64,000 bases of DNA from Anaerofustis butyriciformans. GTDB taxonomy: Bacteria; Bacillota; Clostridia; Eubacteriales; Anaerofustaceae. A model generated the notes under the pieces. It saw only the letters and a list, made by a program, of their open reading frames with translations, did not search any database and was not told the origin of the DNA. Below are positions 1 to 8,952 of this stretch, in pieces. The stretch covers positions 62,001 to 126,000 of the forward strand of contig NZ_JAYFFH010000005.1 in assembly GCF_036289385.1 (NCBI RefSeq). The letters run 5' to 3'. Positions within the stretch are counted from its first letter, which is position 1, and every line of letters starts with the position of its first letter. The position numbers and the translations under genes are program-made.

Positions 1-1752
1 TATTACTTCATCCGAATATTTTTCTTTAAATGCTTGTTTTGCAAGGAAATGAAGTTTGTTTTTCTTTGCACCACATCTTATGAAGTTATATAAGAAGAAA
101 TCATGAAGTTCATAAGGACCAATGTTATCTTCTGTTTTTTGTTCTATCTTTCCGTCTTTTGTTGGTGGTAAAAGCTCAGGACTTATTGGTGTATCTAAAA
201 TATCAAGTAATATTTCTTTTGTTTTTTCATCGCTTATCATAGCAACTGTTCTTACCAAATGAGAAACCAATGTCTTTGGAACGCTTGCGTTTACTCCGTA
301 CATACTCATATGGTCACCGTTATATGTGCACCAGCCAAGTGCCATTTCGCTTAAATCTCCAGTACCAACTAATATTGCACCATTTTTGTTTGCCATGTCC
401 ATAAGAATTTGTGTTCTTTCTCTTGCTTGTGTATTTTCATATGTTATGTCATGTATATTTATATCATGTTCAATATCTTTCATGTGTAAAGTTGCTGCTT
501 CTTTAATGCTTATTTCTTTTATGGTTACATTAAGAGATTTCATTAAGTCAAGTGCATTTGTATAAGTTCTATCAGTTGTTCCAAATCCGGGCATTGTAAT
601 ACCAATTATATTTTCACTTGGAAGTTTTAAAAGTTTCATTGTTTCGCTTGCAACAAGTAAAGCTAATGTTGAATCAAGTCCTCCAGAAATTCCAACAACT
701 AATTTTTTAAGTCCCGTATGTTCAAGTCTTTTAGCAAGTGCTGAGGATTGAATGCTAAATATTTCATTACATCTTTCAATTCTAAGATTTTCATCACTTG
801 GAATAAACGGATGTGCGTCAACATATCTGTCAAAATCGGAAATATCATTATCAATAAAAGTTTTTTCAATAACATCATATTCCATATCGTATTCTCTTTT
901 GTTATCATTAAAACTCATGTTTTGACGTCTTTGGAAATTAAGTTTTCCCATATCTACATATGCACATGTAAGTTCGTTTTCTCTTTCGAATCTTTTCCCT
1001 TTGTTTAATAGAATACCATTTTCTGCAATTACACTGCTTCCTCCGAAAAGTAAATCTGTTGTTGATTCATGAACGCCGGCAGAAACATACATATAACCAC
1101 ATAAGCATTTCGCACTTTGGGATACGATTAAGTTTGTTCTATATTCATCTTTCGAAACTACTTCATTGCTTGCAGATATATTTAAAATTAAATTTGCTCC
1201 GCTTAATGCAAGATTACTGCTTGGAGGGATAGGAACCCATAAGTCTTCACATACTTCTATTCCTACCGTTAGGTCTTCTCTTAGTTTAAATAGCATTTGA
1301 CCAAAAGGAACTGTCTGATTTGCAATTTTTATTTCATCATAAACATCTCTTCCACTTGCAAACCATCTTTTTTCATAAAATTCATTATGAGTAGGTATAT
1401 ATTGTTTAGGTATTATTCCTAAAATTTCTCCTCTAAGCATTATTACAGCACAGTTATAAAGTGCATTTTTATATCTTACAGGCATTCCTACAACCAAAGC
1501 AATGTCAATCTCTTTTGTGTATTCTGTGATTTCATATAGTGCTTTTTCACATTGGTCTAAAAGTGTATCTTGGAAAAATAAATCTGCACATGTATATGCA
1601 CTTATAGATAGTTCCGGTGTTATAAGAATTTTTACATTTTGTTCATTTGCTTTATCAATTAATTTGATTATTTGTTCTTTGTTATAATCGGGATTTGCAA
1701 CCTTAACTTTAGGTACGCCAGTAGCGACTTTTATAAAACCATAATTATTCAT
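1..1752 (-). CDS. nadE: NAD+ synthase, glutamine-hydrolysing (3' end cut by window edge)
   Basis: Catalyses ATP-dependent amidation of deamido-NAD to NAD using glutamine. The N-terminal nitrilase-type glutaminase domain (about residues 1-270) shows the Glu-Lys-Cys triad: Glu47 in TPELSISAY, Lys116 in IPKQYIP and Cys168 in GIEVCEDLW. The C-terminal synthetase domain carries the PP-loop GISGGLDSTLALL and the later GTGDLSEMALGW segment. Start ATG at 1752 is preceded by GAAGG at a suitable distance. The reading frame stays open to base 1 (584 codons), so an estimated 50-60 residues of the usual 630-650 are outside the window. It is divergent from the polysaccharide locus and probably transcribed alone. 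Confidence 0.95.
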   Translation of the reverse strand, partial: MNNYGFIKVATGVPKVKVANPDYNKEQIIKLIDKANEQNVKILITPELSISAYTCADLFFQDTLLDQCEKALYEITEYTKEIDIALVVGMPVRYKNALYNCAVIMLRGEILGIIPKQYIPTHNEFYEKRWFASGRDVYDEIKIANQTVPFGQMLFKLREDLTVGIEVCEDLWVPIPPSSNLALSGANLILNISASNEVVSKDEYRTNLIVSQSAKCLCGYMYVSAGVHESTTDLLFGGSSVIAENGILLNKGKRFERENELTCAYVDMGKLNFQRRQNMSFNDNKREYDMEYDVIEKTFIDNDISDFDRYVDAHPFIPSDENLRIERCNEIFSIQSSALAKRLEHTGLKKLVVGISGGLDSTLALLVASETMKLLKLPSENIIGITMPGFGTTDRTYTNALDLMKSLNVTIKEISIKEAATLHMKDIEHDINIHDITYENTQARERTQILMDMANKNGAILVGTGDLSEMALGWCTYNGDHMSMYGVNASVPKTLVSHLVRTVAMISDEKTKEILLDILDTPISPELLPPTKDGKIEQKTEDNIGPYELHDFFLYNFIRCGAKKNKLHFLAKQAFKEKYSDEVI

Positions 1753-1787
1753 AATTTTCTACCTTCTTAAATATTTAATAACAATTA

Positions 1788-1816
1788 ATTATACCATAAT
1801 ATATAGAAAATGAAAA
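1788..1816 (-). promoter_or_regulatory. Probable sigma-A promoter of nadE
   Basis: On the minus strand a TATAAT -10 (1793-1788) with an extended TGG immediately upstream lies 17 bases from TTTTCA (1816-1811), a 4/6 match to TTGACA. Transcription would begin about 30 bases upstream of the nadE start codon. Match by eye only. Confidence 0.6.
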
Positions 1817-1864
1817 TAATGTAGTTTTTTGATTTTTATTATAACTATCGAAAAAGCTCGAAGT

Positions 1865-1893
1865 TTGACAATTTTTTAGGTTCGTAGTATACT
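1865..1893 (+). promoter_or_regulatory. Sigma-A promoter of the first polysaccharide gene
   Basis: TTGACA (1865-1870), a 17-base spacer and TATACT (1888-1893) form a near-consensus promoter. The predicted transcript starts near 1900, leaving a leader of about 55 bases before the TTG start at 1955. Together with the nadE promoter this accounts for the 202-base divergent intergenic region 1753-1954. Confidence 0.8.
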
Positions 1894-1954
1894 TTATGTC
1901 AAAGTTTATTTATGTAAAATCAATCATTTTTTATATTATTTGGGGAGAAAAAAA

Positions 1955-3781
1955 TTGACGAAGAAAAAGAGATTAATAATTTTATTATTAATAGATGTAT
2001 TAATAGTGTCATTTAGTATGATAATGTCACTTTTATTAAGGTTTGATTTATTTATTATACCTTCTAGATTTTTATATCCTGCACTAAGATTTTTACCACT
2101 TGATATTGTAATTGCAATAGTTGTTCTTGCTATTTTTAAAATGTACAATAGAGTTTGGACTTATGCATCGATGGATGAAGTTATTTCTGCTTTTAAGGCT
2201 GCTACGGTAATTGAACTTATTTACATTTTCTATCATGTTTACTTAGATGTTGGGATGCCAAGAAGTTACTATTTCTTTGATTTTACTTTTCTTTTTGTTC
2301 TAATTGCACTTTCTCGTTTATCTGTAAGAATTTATAAAGGCTTTATTATAAGAAAAAATAAGAGTGAGTTAAAAAGAAGAGTTATGATTATTGGTGCCGG
2401 TTCAGCAGGTTCTTTACTTATTAAAGAAATAAGAAACGGTATGAAGCATTATGAAGTAGTATGTATAATAGATGATAATGAAGAAAAGAAAGGTAAGTAT
2501 ATACATAATATTCCAATTGTAGGCGGAAGAGATGATATTTTATTTAACATTAATAAATATGATATTGATGAAATAATTATTGCAATGCCTTCAGCTTCTG
2601 TTGATACAATAAGGGATATAATAACAATATGTAATCAAACAAGTGTAAAACTTAAAATATTACCTGCAATTTCAAAAAGTCTTACTACCTCTTTAACACA
2701 AAAGGTTAGAGAAGTTAATTATGAAGACTTACTTGGGAGAGCTGCTGTAGATATAAAAAACAAAGAGCTTGGAAACTTTATTGACGGAAAGACTGTTATG
2801 GTTACCGGAGGCGGTGGTACTATAGGTTCTGAGCTTTGTAGACAAATTGCTGCCAATAAACCTGATAAGTTGCTTGTTGTGGATATATATGAAAATACGG
2901 CATATGAGCTTCAAATGGAACTTAAAAGAAAACATCCGGAAATTGATGTACGTGTACTTATTGCTTCTATTAGAGATTATGATAGAATGGAGTGTATATT
3001 TAAAAAATATAATCCTCAAATTGTCTATCATGCCGCTGCCCATAAACATGTTCCTTTAATGGAATATTCTCCTAATGAAGCTGTTAAAAATAACTGTAAA
3101 GGAACGTTAAATCTTGTTAAACTTGCAGATAAATATGAAGTTAAAAGATTTGTATTAATTTCTACTGACAAAGCTGTAAGACCTACAAACGTTATGGGTG
3201 CTACAAAAAGAATTTGTGAAAAAATTATACAAAGTTATAATAAAATTTCAAAAACAGAATTTGTTGCTGTAAGGTTTGGTAATGTACTTGGAAGTAATGG
3301 TTCGGTTATTCCTTTATTCTTAAAACAAATAGAAGAAGGGGGACCTGTTACTGTAACCCATAAAGAAGTTACAAGATTCTTTATGACTGTAAGAGAAGCT
3401 GTTTCTCTTGTAATTCAAGCGGGACTCCTTGCAAAAGGCGGCGAAATCTTTGTTCTTGATATGGGAAAACCTGTTAAAATTTATGATTTAGCGGTTAACT
3501 TGATTAAATTAAAAGGTTATGTTCCAAATGAAGATATTAAAATAGAAGTTGTTGGGTTAAGACCTGGAGAAAAAATGTATGAAGAAATTCTTATGGAAGA
3601 AGAAGGTCTTACAGGAACAAAAAATCATATGATTTATATTGCAAAACCTATTGATATAGATATAGATAAGTTTTTTGTTGATTTAGATAAACTTATCGAT
3701 ATTGCATATGAAAATAATGATAATATTAGAGAAGAAATTAAAAAACTTTGTCCTACATATAATGAAGCAAAAAATGATTAA
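1955..3781 (+). CDS. pglF: Membrane-bound UDP-GlcNAc 4,6-dehydratase, PglF/CapD/WbpM type
   Basis: Predicted to convert UDP-GlcNAc to the 4-keto-6-deoxy sugar, the first step of bacillosamine-type sugars. The N-terminal part has four hydrophobic segments (about residues 5-140), followed by a first Rossmann motif IIGAGSAGSL and the catalytic SDR domain with VTGGGGTIGSE, HAAAHKHVPLME and STDKAVRPTNVMGATKR. The Tyr of the SDR YxxxK is replaced by Met (NVMGATK), as is usual in the long membrane PglF/WbpM class. At 608 residues it has normal length. The start is TTG 1955: GGGGAG at 1942-1947 sits 7 bases upstream, whereas the more upstream TTG at 1940 overlaps that ribosome binding site. Its own promoter and terminator separate it from the genes that follow. 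Confidence 0.88.
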   Translation: MTKKKRLIILLLIDVLIVSFSMIMSLLLRFDLFIIPSRFLYPALRFLPLDIVIAIVVLAIFKMYNRVWTYASMDEVISAFKAATVIELIYIFYHVYLDVGMPRSYYFFDFTFLFVLIALSRLSVRIYKGFIIRKNKSELKRRVMIIGAGSAGSLLIKEIRNGMKHYEVVCIIDDNEEKKGKYIHNIPIVGGRDDILFNINKYDIDEIIIAMPSASVDTIRDIITICNQTSVKLKILPAISKSLTTSLTQKVREVNYEDLLGRAAVDIKNKELGNFIDGKTVMVTGGGGTIGSELCRQIAANKPDKLLVVDIYENTAYELQMELKRKHPEIDVRVLIASIRDYDRMECIFKKYNPQIVYHAAAHKHVPLMEYSPNEAVKNNCKGTLNLVKLADKYEVKRFVLISTDKAVRPTNVMGATKRICEKIIQSYNKISKTEFVAVRFGNVLGSNGSVIPLFLKQIEEGGPVTVTHKEVTRFFMTVREAVSLVIQAGLLAKGGEIFVLDMGKPVKIYDLAVNLIKLKGYVPNEDIKIEVVGLRPGEKMYEEILMEEEGLTGTKNHMIYIAKPIDIDIDKFFVDLDKLIDIAYENNDNIREEIKKLCPTYNEAKND

Positions 3782-3784
3782 TGT

Positions 3785-3827
3785 AAGTATCTTAAAGTGA
3801 TTTTTATCATTTTAAGATACTTTTTAT
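3785..3827 (+). terminator. Rho-independent terminator after pglF
   Basis: AAGTATCTTAAAGTGA (3785-3800) pairs with 3807-3822 in a 16-bp stem with one G-U pair and a 6-base loop, followed by a T-rich run. It separates pglF from the following polymerase-like gene, which has its own promoter. Confidence 0.85.
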
Positions 3828-3845
3828 TAATAAAAGATTAAAAAT

Positions 3846-3875
3846 TTGTCAAAATATCATATTTAGGTGTATAAT
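3846..3875 (+). promoter_or_regulatory. Sigma-A promoter driving the main polysaccharide operon
   Basis: TTGTCA (3846-3851), an 18-base spacer and a perfect TATAAT (3870-3875). The transcript would start near 3882, about 20 bases before the GTG start at 3903, which rules out the upstream GTG at 3867 as the translation start. Genes from 3903 to 18193 follow with short gaps and no obvious internal terminator. Confidence 0.78.
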
Positions 3876-3902
3876 ATGTATTTAGTAATAAGGAGAAAAT
3901 CT

Positions 3903-5192
3903 GTGGATAGTATAAGTAAAAAAAGTAATTTATTTTTTAATATTATGCTAATCATTACAATGATTGTATTCGTACTTAGAAATACATTATTATCTGAGCT
4001 TGACAATGCTTTTAGTATAAGCTTTAATTTGTTGTGCCTTTTTTTGTGTATTGCCTTATTTTTATTTAATTATTCAAAAACGGTAGATACATTTAATTTA
4101 AAGAATATTATAAAAAATAACATTGTTATAATATTATATTTTATTATAAGACTTTTTACTTTTGTAATAAAAGGTTTCGATTTTACCACATTTAACAGTA
4201 TTATGGTTGAATTTTTTCTTTTGGTTATATTTTTTAGAGGAATTAATTTTAATGGTAATAATCCAAAGAAAATATTGTATCCGTGTATGGTGATCATTAC
4301 TGTTGTATGTGCATTTTTTGTTTTAAGGGCATTTTATTATATTGTAATAGGAAATAGTTTGTTTGATGCACTTTTAAAATCCCTTACTTTTAATATATCG
4401 GGAAGTATTTTCGATGTTAATCCAAACGATACAGGGGTTCTTGTTATGTTTGTATGTGCATTTTTACTTTCTTTTGTAGAGAAAAAAAATACATATATAT
4501 ACTTATTTTTAGCATCTCTTGTTTTATATTTACTTCTTTGCGGTTGTAGAAGTGCAAGTGTTGGAATAGTTGCTGTTTTAATATCGATGATTATTTATAA
4601 AAAATGTAAAAATATTAATTGTAATAAAATCATGCTTTCGATGATTATATTGTCATTTATGTATTTGATGAGTTTATTTACCTGTACAATGATAAATAAG
4701 GATACAATTGTTTTTACACCTTTTGAAAAAAGTTGGAATCATTATAGTTCAACAAGATATATGCTTGATAAGTATACTATTTTATCATTAAAAGATGATT
4801 TCCTTCTCGGATTTGGCTCTTTTGAATATACAGGAGAGAAAAGATATGAGTATTTAATGGAACATTTCCCTCAAGTTGTTGATGTTAGGCTTGGGGCAGA
4901 TGCGAACTATGCAAACAAGTATAAAAGTTTAAATGCTCATAACGGATTTTTGGATTTTATTGCCGGAAACGGTATAATATGTTTGGCATTATTCTTATAT
5001 TTTATTATAAGTAAAATAAAAAATATAGATGACAGAGTATGCAGGAAATATTATTTGCCGATTATTTTTATGATTGTCGTATCAAATTTTGAAAATACAA
5101 TTTTAAATATAATTCCATTTATGTTTTTCTTGATACTTTTATTCATATCATGTATGGAACATGATAATCTTAATCTTGACAAATCAACTTAA
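3903..5192 (+). CDS. O-antigen polymerase/ligase-like membrane protein (Wzy family)
   Basis: A very hydrophobic 429-residue protein with about ten predicted membrane segments and a long extracytoplasmic stretch late in the sequence holding YSSTRYML and KSLNAHNGFLDFIAGNG. The H-N-G-F-L motif before a terminal hydrophobic pair is typical of Wzy_C/O-antigen ligase-like proteins that polymerise or transfer lipid-linked oligosaccharide outside the membrane. GTG 3903 is chosen because AAGGAGA (3890-3896) lies 6 bases upstream and the promoter -10 overlaps any earlier start. Polymerase and ligase cannot be told apart from sequence alone; a second protein of this type occurs at 15340. Confidence 0.75.
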   Translation: MDSISKKSNLFFNIMLIITMIVFVLRNTLLSELDNAFSISFNLLCLFLCIALFLFNYSKTVDTFNLKNIIKNNIVIILYFIIRLFTFVIKGFDFTTFNSIMVEFFLLVIFFRGINFNGNNPKKILYPCMVIITVVCAFFVLRAFYYIVIGNSLFDALLKSLTFNISGSIFDVNPNDTGVLVMFVCAFLLSFVEKKNTYIYLFLASLVLYLLLCGCRSASVGIVAVLISMIIYKKCKNINCNKIMLSMIILSFMYLMSLFTCTMINKDTIVFTPFEKSWNHYSSTRYMLDKYTILSLKDDFLLGFGSFEYTGEKRYEYLMEHFPQVVDVRLGADANYANKYKSLNAHNGFLDFIAGNGIICLALFLYFIISKIKNIDDRVCRKYYLPIIFMIVVSNFENTILNIIPFMFFLILLFISCMEHDNLNLDKST

Positions 5193-5258
5193 AAGGAAAA
5201 TTTTAAGTGTGGAAAATATAAAAAATAAAATATATAATGTTTTTAATAGGAGTTAGAA

Positions 5259-6410
5259 ATGGAAAATAATGAAAGAATTTTTTTATCATCTCCTCATATG
5301 AGTGATGAAGGGTATGAACAAAAATATATTAAAGAGGCTTTTGATACAAACTGGATTGCTCCTCTTGGTGCAAATGTAAATAACTTTGAAAAAGAAATAT
5401 GTGATGTTACAGGAGCAAAAGACGCTGCGGCGTTAGTTAGCGGAACATCAGCAATTCATCTTGCAATGAAACTTTTGGAAGTTAAAAAAGGTGATATTGT
5501 ATTTTGCCAAAGTCTTACTTTCTCAGCAAGTGCTAATCCAATAATTTATGAAAATGCAACACCTGTTTTTATAGACAGTGATTTTGAAACTTGGAATATG
5601 AGCCCAAAAGCACTAAGAGAAGCTTTTGAAAAATATAAAAAACAAGGAATAAAACCAAAAGCTGTTATAGTTGTTCATCTATATGGTATTTGTGCTAATT
5701 TAGATGAAATAGTATCAATTTGTAAAGAATATGATGTTCCTTTGGTTGAAGATGCAGCTGAAAGTTTAGGTAGTATTTACAAAGGACAAATGACAGGAAC
5801 TTTCGGTGACTATGGAATACTTTCTTTTAACGGAAATAAAATCATTACATCTTCAGGTGGAGGTATGCTTCTTGTGAATACTCCTGATAGTAGTGAAAAA
5901 GCAGCAAGAGCAAGATTTTTATCAACACAGGCAAGAGAAAATAAAAGATATTATTATCATAAAGAAGTAGGATATAACTACAGAATGAGTAATATTGTTG
6001 CTGGTATTGGAAGAGGTCAGCTTAAAGTTTTAAATAATAGAGTTGATAAGAAAAGAGAAATATATTTCCATTATAAAGATGCTTTCAAAGATATTAAAGA
6101 AATAAAAATGATGCCTATTGATGATGAAAATACAAGATGTAACTGCTGGTTATCTTCAATACTTATTGATGAAAAATCAAAAGTTAAACCTCTTGATATT
6201 ATTTTAAAATTGGAAGAAAACAATATAGAAGCAAGACATATTTGGAATCCAATGCATAAACAACCATTCTTTGAAAAATATGATTATATTGATAACGGAG
6301 GAGTAGGAGAGTATATCTTTAATAACGGTGTATGTCTTCCATCTGATACAAAAATGATGAAAGAAGATATGCAAAGAGTAAGCGACATAATAAAGACTCT
6401 TTTTGAATAA
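5259..6410 (+). CDS. pglE: PLP-dependent sugar aminotransferase, PglE-like (DegT/DnrJ/EryC1)
   Basis: Expected to aminate the 4-keto product of PglF, giving UDP-4-amino-4,6-dideoxy-GlcNAc with glutamate as donor. Fold type I features are visible: SGTSAIHLAMKLL, VEDAAESLGS binding the PLP ring, and the Schiff-base lysine Lys194 in SFNGNKIIT. The SFNGNK form, rather than the SFxxxK of other DegT proteins, matches the PglE/LegC-like subgroup. At 383 residues it is full length. TAGGAG precedes the ATG. Its neighbours PglC and PglD directly downstream strongly support bacillosamine synthesis over other 4-amino sugars. Confidence 0.85.
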   Translation: MENNERIFLSSPHMSDEGYEQKYIKEAFDTNWIAPLGANVNNFEKEICDVTGAKDAAALVSGTSAIHLAMKLLEVKKGDIVFCQSLTFSASANPIIYENATPVFIDSDFETWNMSPKALREAFEKYKKQGIKPKAVIVVHLYGICANLDEIVSICKEYDVPLVEDAAESLGSIYKGQMTGTFGDYGILSFNGNKIITSSGGGMLLVNTPDSSEKAARARFLSTQARENKRYYYHKEVGYNYRMSNIVAGIGRGQLKVLNNRVDKKREIYFHYKDAFKDIKEIKMMPIDDENTRCNCWLSSILIDEKSKVKPLDIILKLEENNIEARHIWNPMHKQPFFEKYDYIDNGGVGEYIFNNGVCLPSDTKMMKEDMQRVSDIIKTLFE

Positions 6411-6412
6411 TT

Positions 6413-7054
6413 ATGATTAGGAAAAGAACCTTTTACGACAAGTACATAAAAAGAATTATAGATTTTTTACTGTCTTTAATCGGGATAATTATTTTAAGTC
6501 CTGTTTTATTGATTGTTTCCATTATGGTAAGAACAAAATTAGGTTCTCCCATTTTATTTAAACAGGAAAGACCAGGGCTAAATGGTAAAATTTTTAAAAT
6601 GTATAAATTTAGAACTATGACAAATGAGACTGATGAAAACGGAGAGCTTCTTCCTGATGAAGTTAGACTTACAAAATTCGGTAAATTCCTTAGATCATCA
6701 AGTCTTGATGAACTTCCGGAAATGTTTAATATATTAAAAGGAGATATGAGTATTGTAGGACCAAGACCTCTTTTGGTAAAATATCTTCCTTTATATAGTG
6801 AAAGACAATCTCACAGACATGATGTAAGACCGGGGCTTACAGGTTATGCACAAGTTAATGGAAGAAATGCAATAAGCTGGGAAGAAAAGTTTGAACTTGA
6901 TATATTTTATGTAAACAATTCTTCTTTTATGGTGGATTTAATGATATTCTTTAAAACCATTAAAAAGGTTTTTGATAGAGAAGGAATAAGCAGTGGCACT
7001 TCTGTGACAATGGAAGAATTTAAAGGTTCAAGAGAAGCTGAAGAGGTTGTATAA
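6413..7054 (+). CDS. pglC: Initiating phosphoglycosyl transferase, PglC type
   Basis: Transfers a sugar-1-phosphate, here probably diNAc-bacillosamine-1-P, to undecaprenyl phosphate at the inner membrane face. It has a single N-terminal re-entrant hydrophobic helix (about residues 15-38, with a Pro near 30), KMYKFRTM, the catalytic Asp99-Glu100 dyad in SSLDELPE, IVGPRPL and RPGLTGYAQVNGRN. Length 213 residues equals the minimal monotopic family, without the extra domains of WbaP or WcaJ. It starts two bases after pglE with no clear Shine-Dalgarno sequence, so translational coupling is likely. Its stop overlaps the next start as TAATG. Confidence 0.9.
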   Translation: MIRKRTFYDKYIKRIIDFLLSLIGIIILSPVLLIVSIMVRTKLGSPILFKQERPGLNGKIFKMYKFRTMTNETDENGELLPDEVRLTKFGKFLRSSSLDELPEMFNILKGDMSIVGPRPLLVKYLPLYSERQSHRHDVRPGLTGYAQVNGRNAISWEEKFELDIFYVNNSSFMVDLMIFFKTIKKVFDREGISSGTSVTMEEFKGSREAEEVV

Positions 7055-7680
7055 TGAATAAAGTTGTTGTAATAGGCGGCGGTGGACATGCTAAGGTTGT
7101 TATTGACATTATAAAGAAAAACGGTTATAAAGATGATGAAATAGCTGTTCTAGATGATAATTTGAATATAGGAACAAAAATTCTAAATGTAGAAGTAAAG
7201 GGAATGGTTAAAGATTGTATTCAATTTCCTAAAGATACAAAGTTTATTATTGCAATTGGAAATAATAAAGTAAGAGAAAAAATAGTAAGTGAATATAAAC
7301 TTAACTATACATCATTTATTCATCCAAAAAGCATAATTGCTGAAGATGTAAAGATAGGTGATGGTTGTGTAGTAATGGCAGGAGCAGTAATAAACAGTGG
7401 TAGTGTAATATCAGATCATGTTATTGTTAATACGTCAGTTTCAATAGACCATGATAGCCAAATTGATGATTTTGCTCATCTTTCTCCCGGAGTTCATATG
7501 GGAGGAACTGTTAATATAGGTAAAAGAAGCTGGATTGGTGTAGGAAGCAGTGTAAAAAACAATATTACAATATGTGGAGATGTTACAGTTGGCGTAGGCA
7601 GTGTTGTAGTTAAAGATATAAAAGAAGAGGGGATTTACATAGGCAGTCCTGCGAGAAAATTAAACAAGTGTATGGAGTAA
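7054..7680 (+). CDS. pglD: Sugar N-acetyltransferase, PglD/NeuD family
   Basis: Predicted to acetylate the 4-amino group made by PglE, giving UDP-N,N'-diacetylbacillosamine. The N-terminal Rossmann-like domain begins VVVIGGGGHAKVVIDII and the C-terminal half is a left-handed beta-helix of hexapeptide repeats with the probable catalytic His133 in SVSIDHDS and the closing VGVGSVVVKDI / GSPARKL. Length of 208 residues is typical. It overlaps pglC by one base. The family also O-acetylates sialic acid (NeuD), but no neu or leg synthase is present, so bacillosamine is the better reading. Confidence 0.85.
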   Translation: MNKVVVIGGGGHAKVVIDIIKKNGYKDDEIAVLDDNLNIGTKILNVEVKGMVKDCIQFPKDTKFIIAIGNNKVREKIVSEYKLNYTSFIHPKSIIAEDVKIGDGCVVMAGAVINSGSVISDHVIVNTSVSIDHDSQIDDFAHLSPGVHMGGTVNIGKRSWIGVGSSVKNNITICGDVTVGVGSVVVKDIKEEGIYIGSPARKLNKCME

Positions 7681-7683
7681 TAA

Positions 7684-8937
7684 ATGAAGATTTGGATTTT
7701 AAATCATTATGCTACAAATATGTATTTTGACGGACTTGGCAGACATCAAAGTTTTGCAAAATACTTAATAAAAAAAGGACATGAAGTAAAAATATTTTGT
7801 GCCAGTACAGTTCATAACAGCGATGAAGTTGTTGATCTTGATGGTAAACAATATATTGAAAAAAAAGGTATGGATAATGTTCCTTACATTTTTGTAGATA
7901 CATCTATATATAAAGGTAACGGTGTTTCAAGAATAAAAAACATGTACTCTTATTACAAAAATGTAAAAAAAGTTGTAAGTGAATATATAAAAAAAGAAGG
8001 AAAACCTGATGTAATATATGCTTCATCTGTTCATCCTCTTGCACTTGTTGCGGGAATTAAATTAAAGAAAAAATTTAATATACCATGTATAAGTGAAATA
8101 AGAGATCTTTGGCCCGAAAGTCTTGTAGAATATGGTATAATAAATAGAAATAGTTTTATTGCAAAGGTTCTTTATAAGGGGGAGAAATGGATTTATAAAA
8201 AATCTGATGCCGTACTTTTTACAATTCCCGGTGGAGAAAAATATATTATTGATAGAAACTGGATATTAGATATTCCGTTAAGTAAAATATTTTATATAAA
8301 TAACGGCGTTGACCTTGAAGAATTTGAATATAATAAACAAACTTATCAGTTAGATGATGAGGATTTAGAAAATGACGAAATATTTAAAATTGTATATGCT
8401 GGTTCAATCAGAGATGTAAATAATGTTGATGAAATATTGTCAATGGCAGATATCTATAAAGAAAAGGGAATAAACAATATTAAATTTATCATTTACGGAG
8501 ATGGTCCAAGAAAAGAGCCTCTTGAACAACTAGCTTTAAAATTAAGACTTGACAATGTTGTATTTAAAGGGAGAGTAGAAAAGAAATATATTCCATTTAT
8601 TCTTTCAAAAAGTAATCTTAATTTAATAAGTGGTATTTCAGGTAATATCGGTGCTTATGGCGTAAGTTGGAATAAACTGTTTGAATACATGGCAAGCGGT
8701 AAACCTATATGTGCAAATTATAATCTTGGAGATTTTAATTTAATAGAAGATAATAAAGTAGGAATATGTAAGAAGTATTCTGATTTAAAACAGTACTGTG
8801 ACGATATAGAAAAAATTGTTTTAGATAAAGAAAATTATAATGAACTTTGTGAAAATGCGAAAAATGCAAGCATTGAGTTTAGTTTTGATAAATTAACCGA
8901 TAAATTAATTGATGTGATAAATTATATTATTAAGTAA
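7684..8937 (+). CDS. Glycosyltransferase family 4 (WbuB-like)
   Basis: A GT-B fold retaining glycosyltransferase of 417 residues. The N-terminal acceptor domain contains HYATNMYFDGLGRHQSFAKYL and SEIRDLWPESL; the C-terminal donor domain begins IVYAGSIRDVNNV and includes the E-x7-E-like FEYMASGKPICAN. The DLWPES motif and overall layout resemble WbuB/WcaL-type enzymes that add the second sugar of a repeat unit. The donor sugar cannot be read from sequence, but its position directly after the bacillosamine genes suggests it extends the initiated lipid-linked sugar. Confidence 0.85.
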   Translation: MKIWILNHYATNMYFDGLGRHQSFAKYLIKKGHEVKIFCASTVHNSDEVVDLDGKQYIEKKGMDNVPYIFVDTSIYKGNGVSRIKNMYSYYKNVKKVVSEYIKKEGKPDVIYASSVHPLALVAGIKLKKKFNIPCISEIRDLWPESLVEYGIINRNSFIAKVLYKGEKWIYKKSDAVLFTIPGGEKYIIDRNWILDIPLSKIFYINNGVDLEEFEYNKQTYQLDDEDLENDEIFKIVYAGSIRDVNNVDEILSMADIYKEKGINNIKFIIYGDGPRKEPLEQLALKLRLDNVVFKGRVEKKYIPFILSKSNLNLISGISGNIGAYGVSWNKLFEYMASGKPICANYNLGDFNLIEDNKVGICKKYSDLKQYCDDIEKIVLDKENYNELCENAKNASIEFSFDKLTDKLIDVINYIIK

Positions 8938-8952
8938 AGTAGGGTGAAACGT

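Noticed and set aside
1936..2148. Minus-strand ORF opposite the start of pglF, and the many similar small ORFs opposite or out of frame with clear genes
   Set aside because: They overlap well-supported genes, lack ribosome binding sites and have low-complexity translations. They are by-products of AT-rich codon use.
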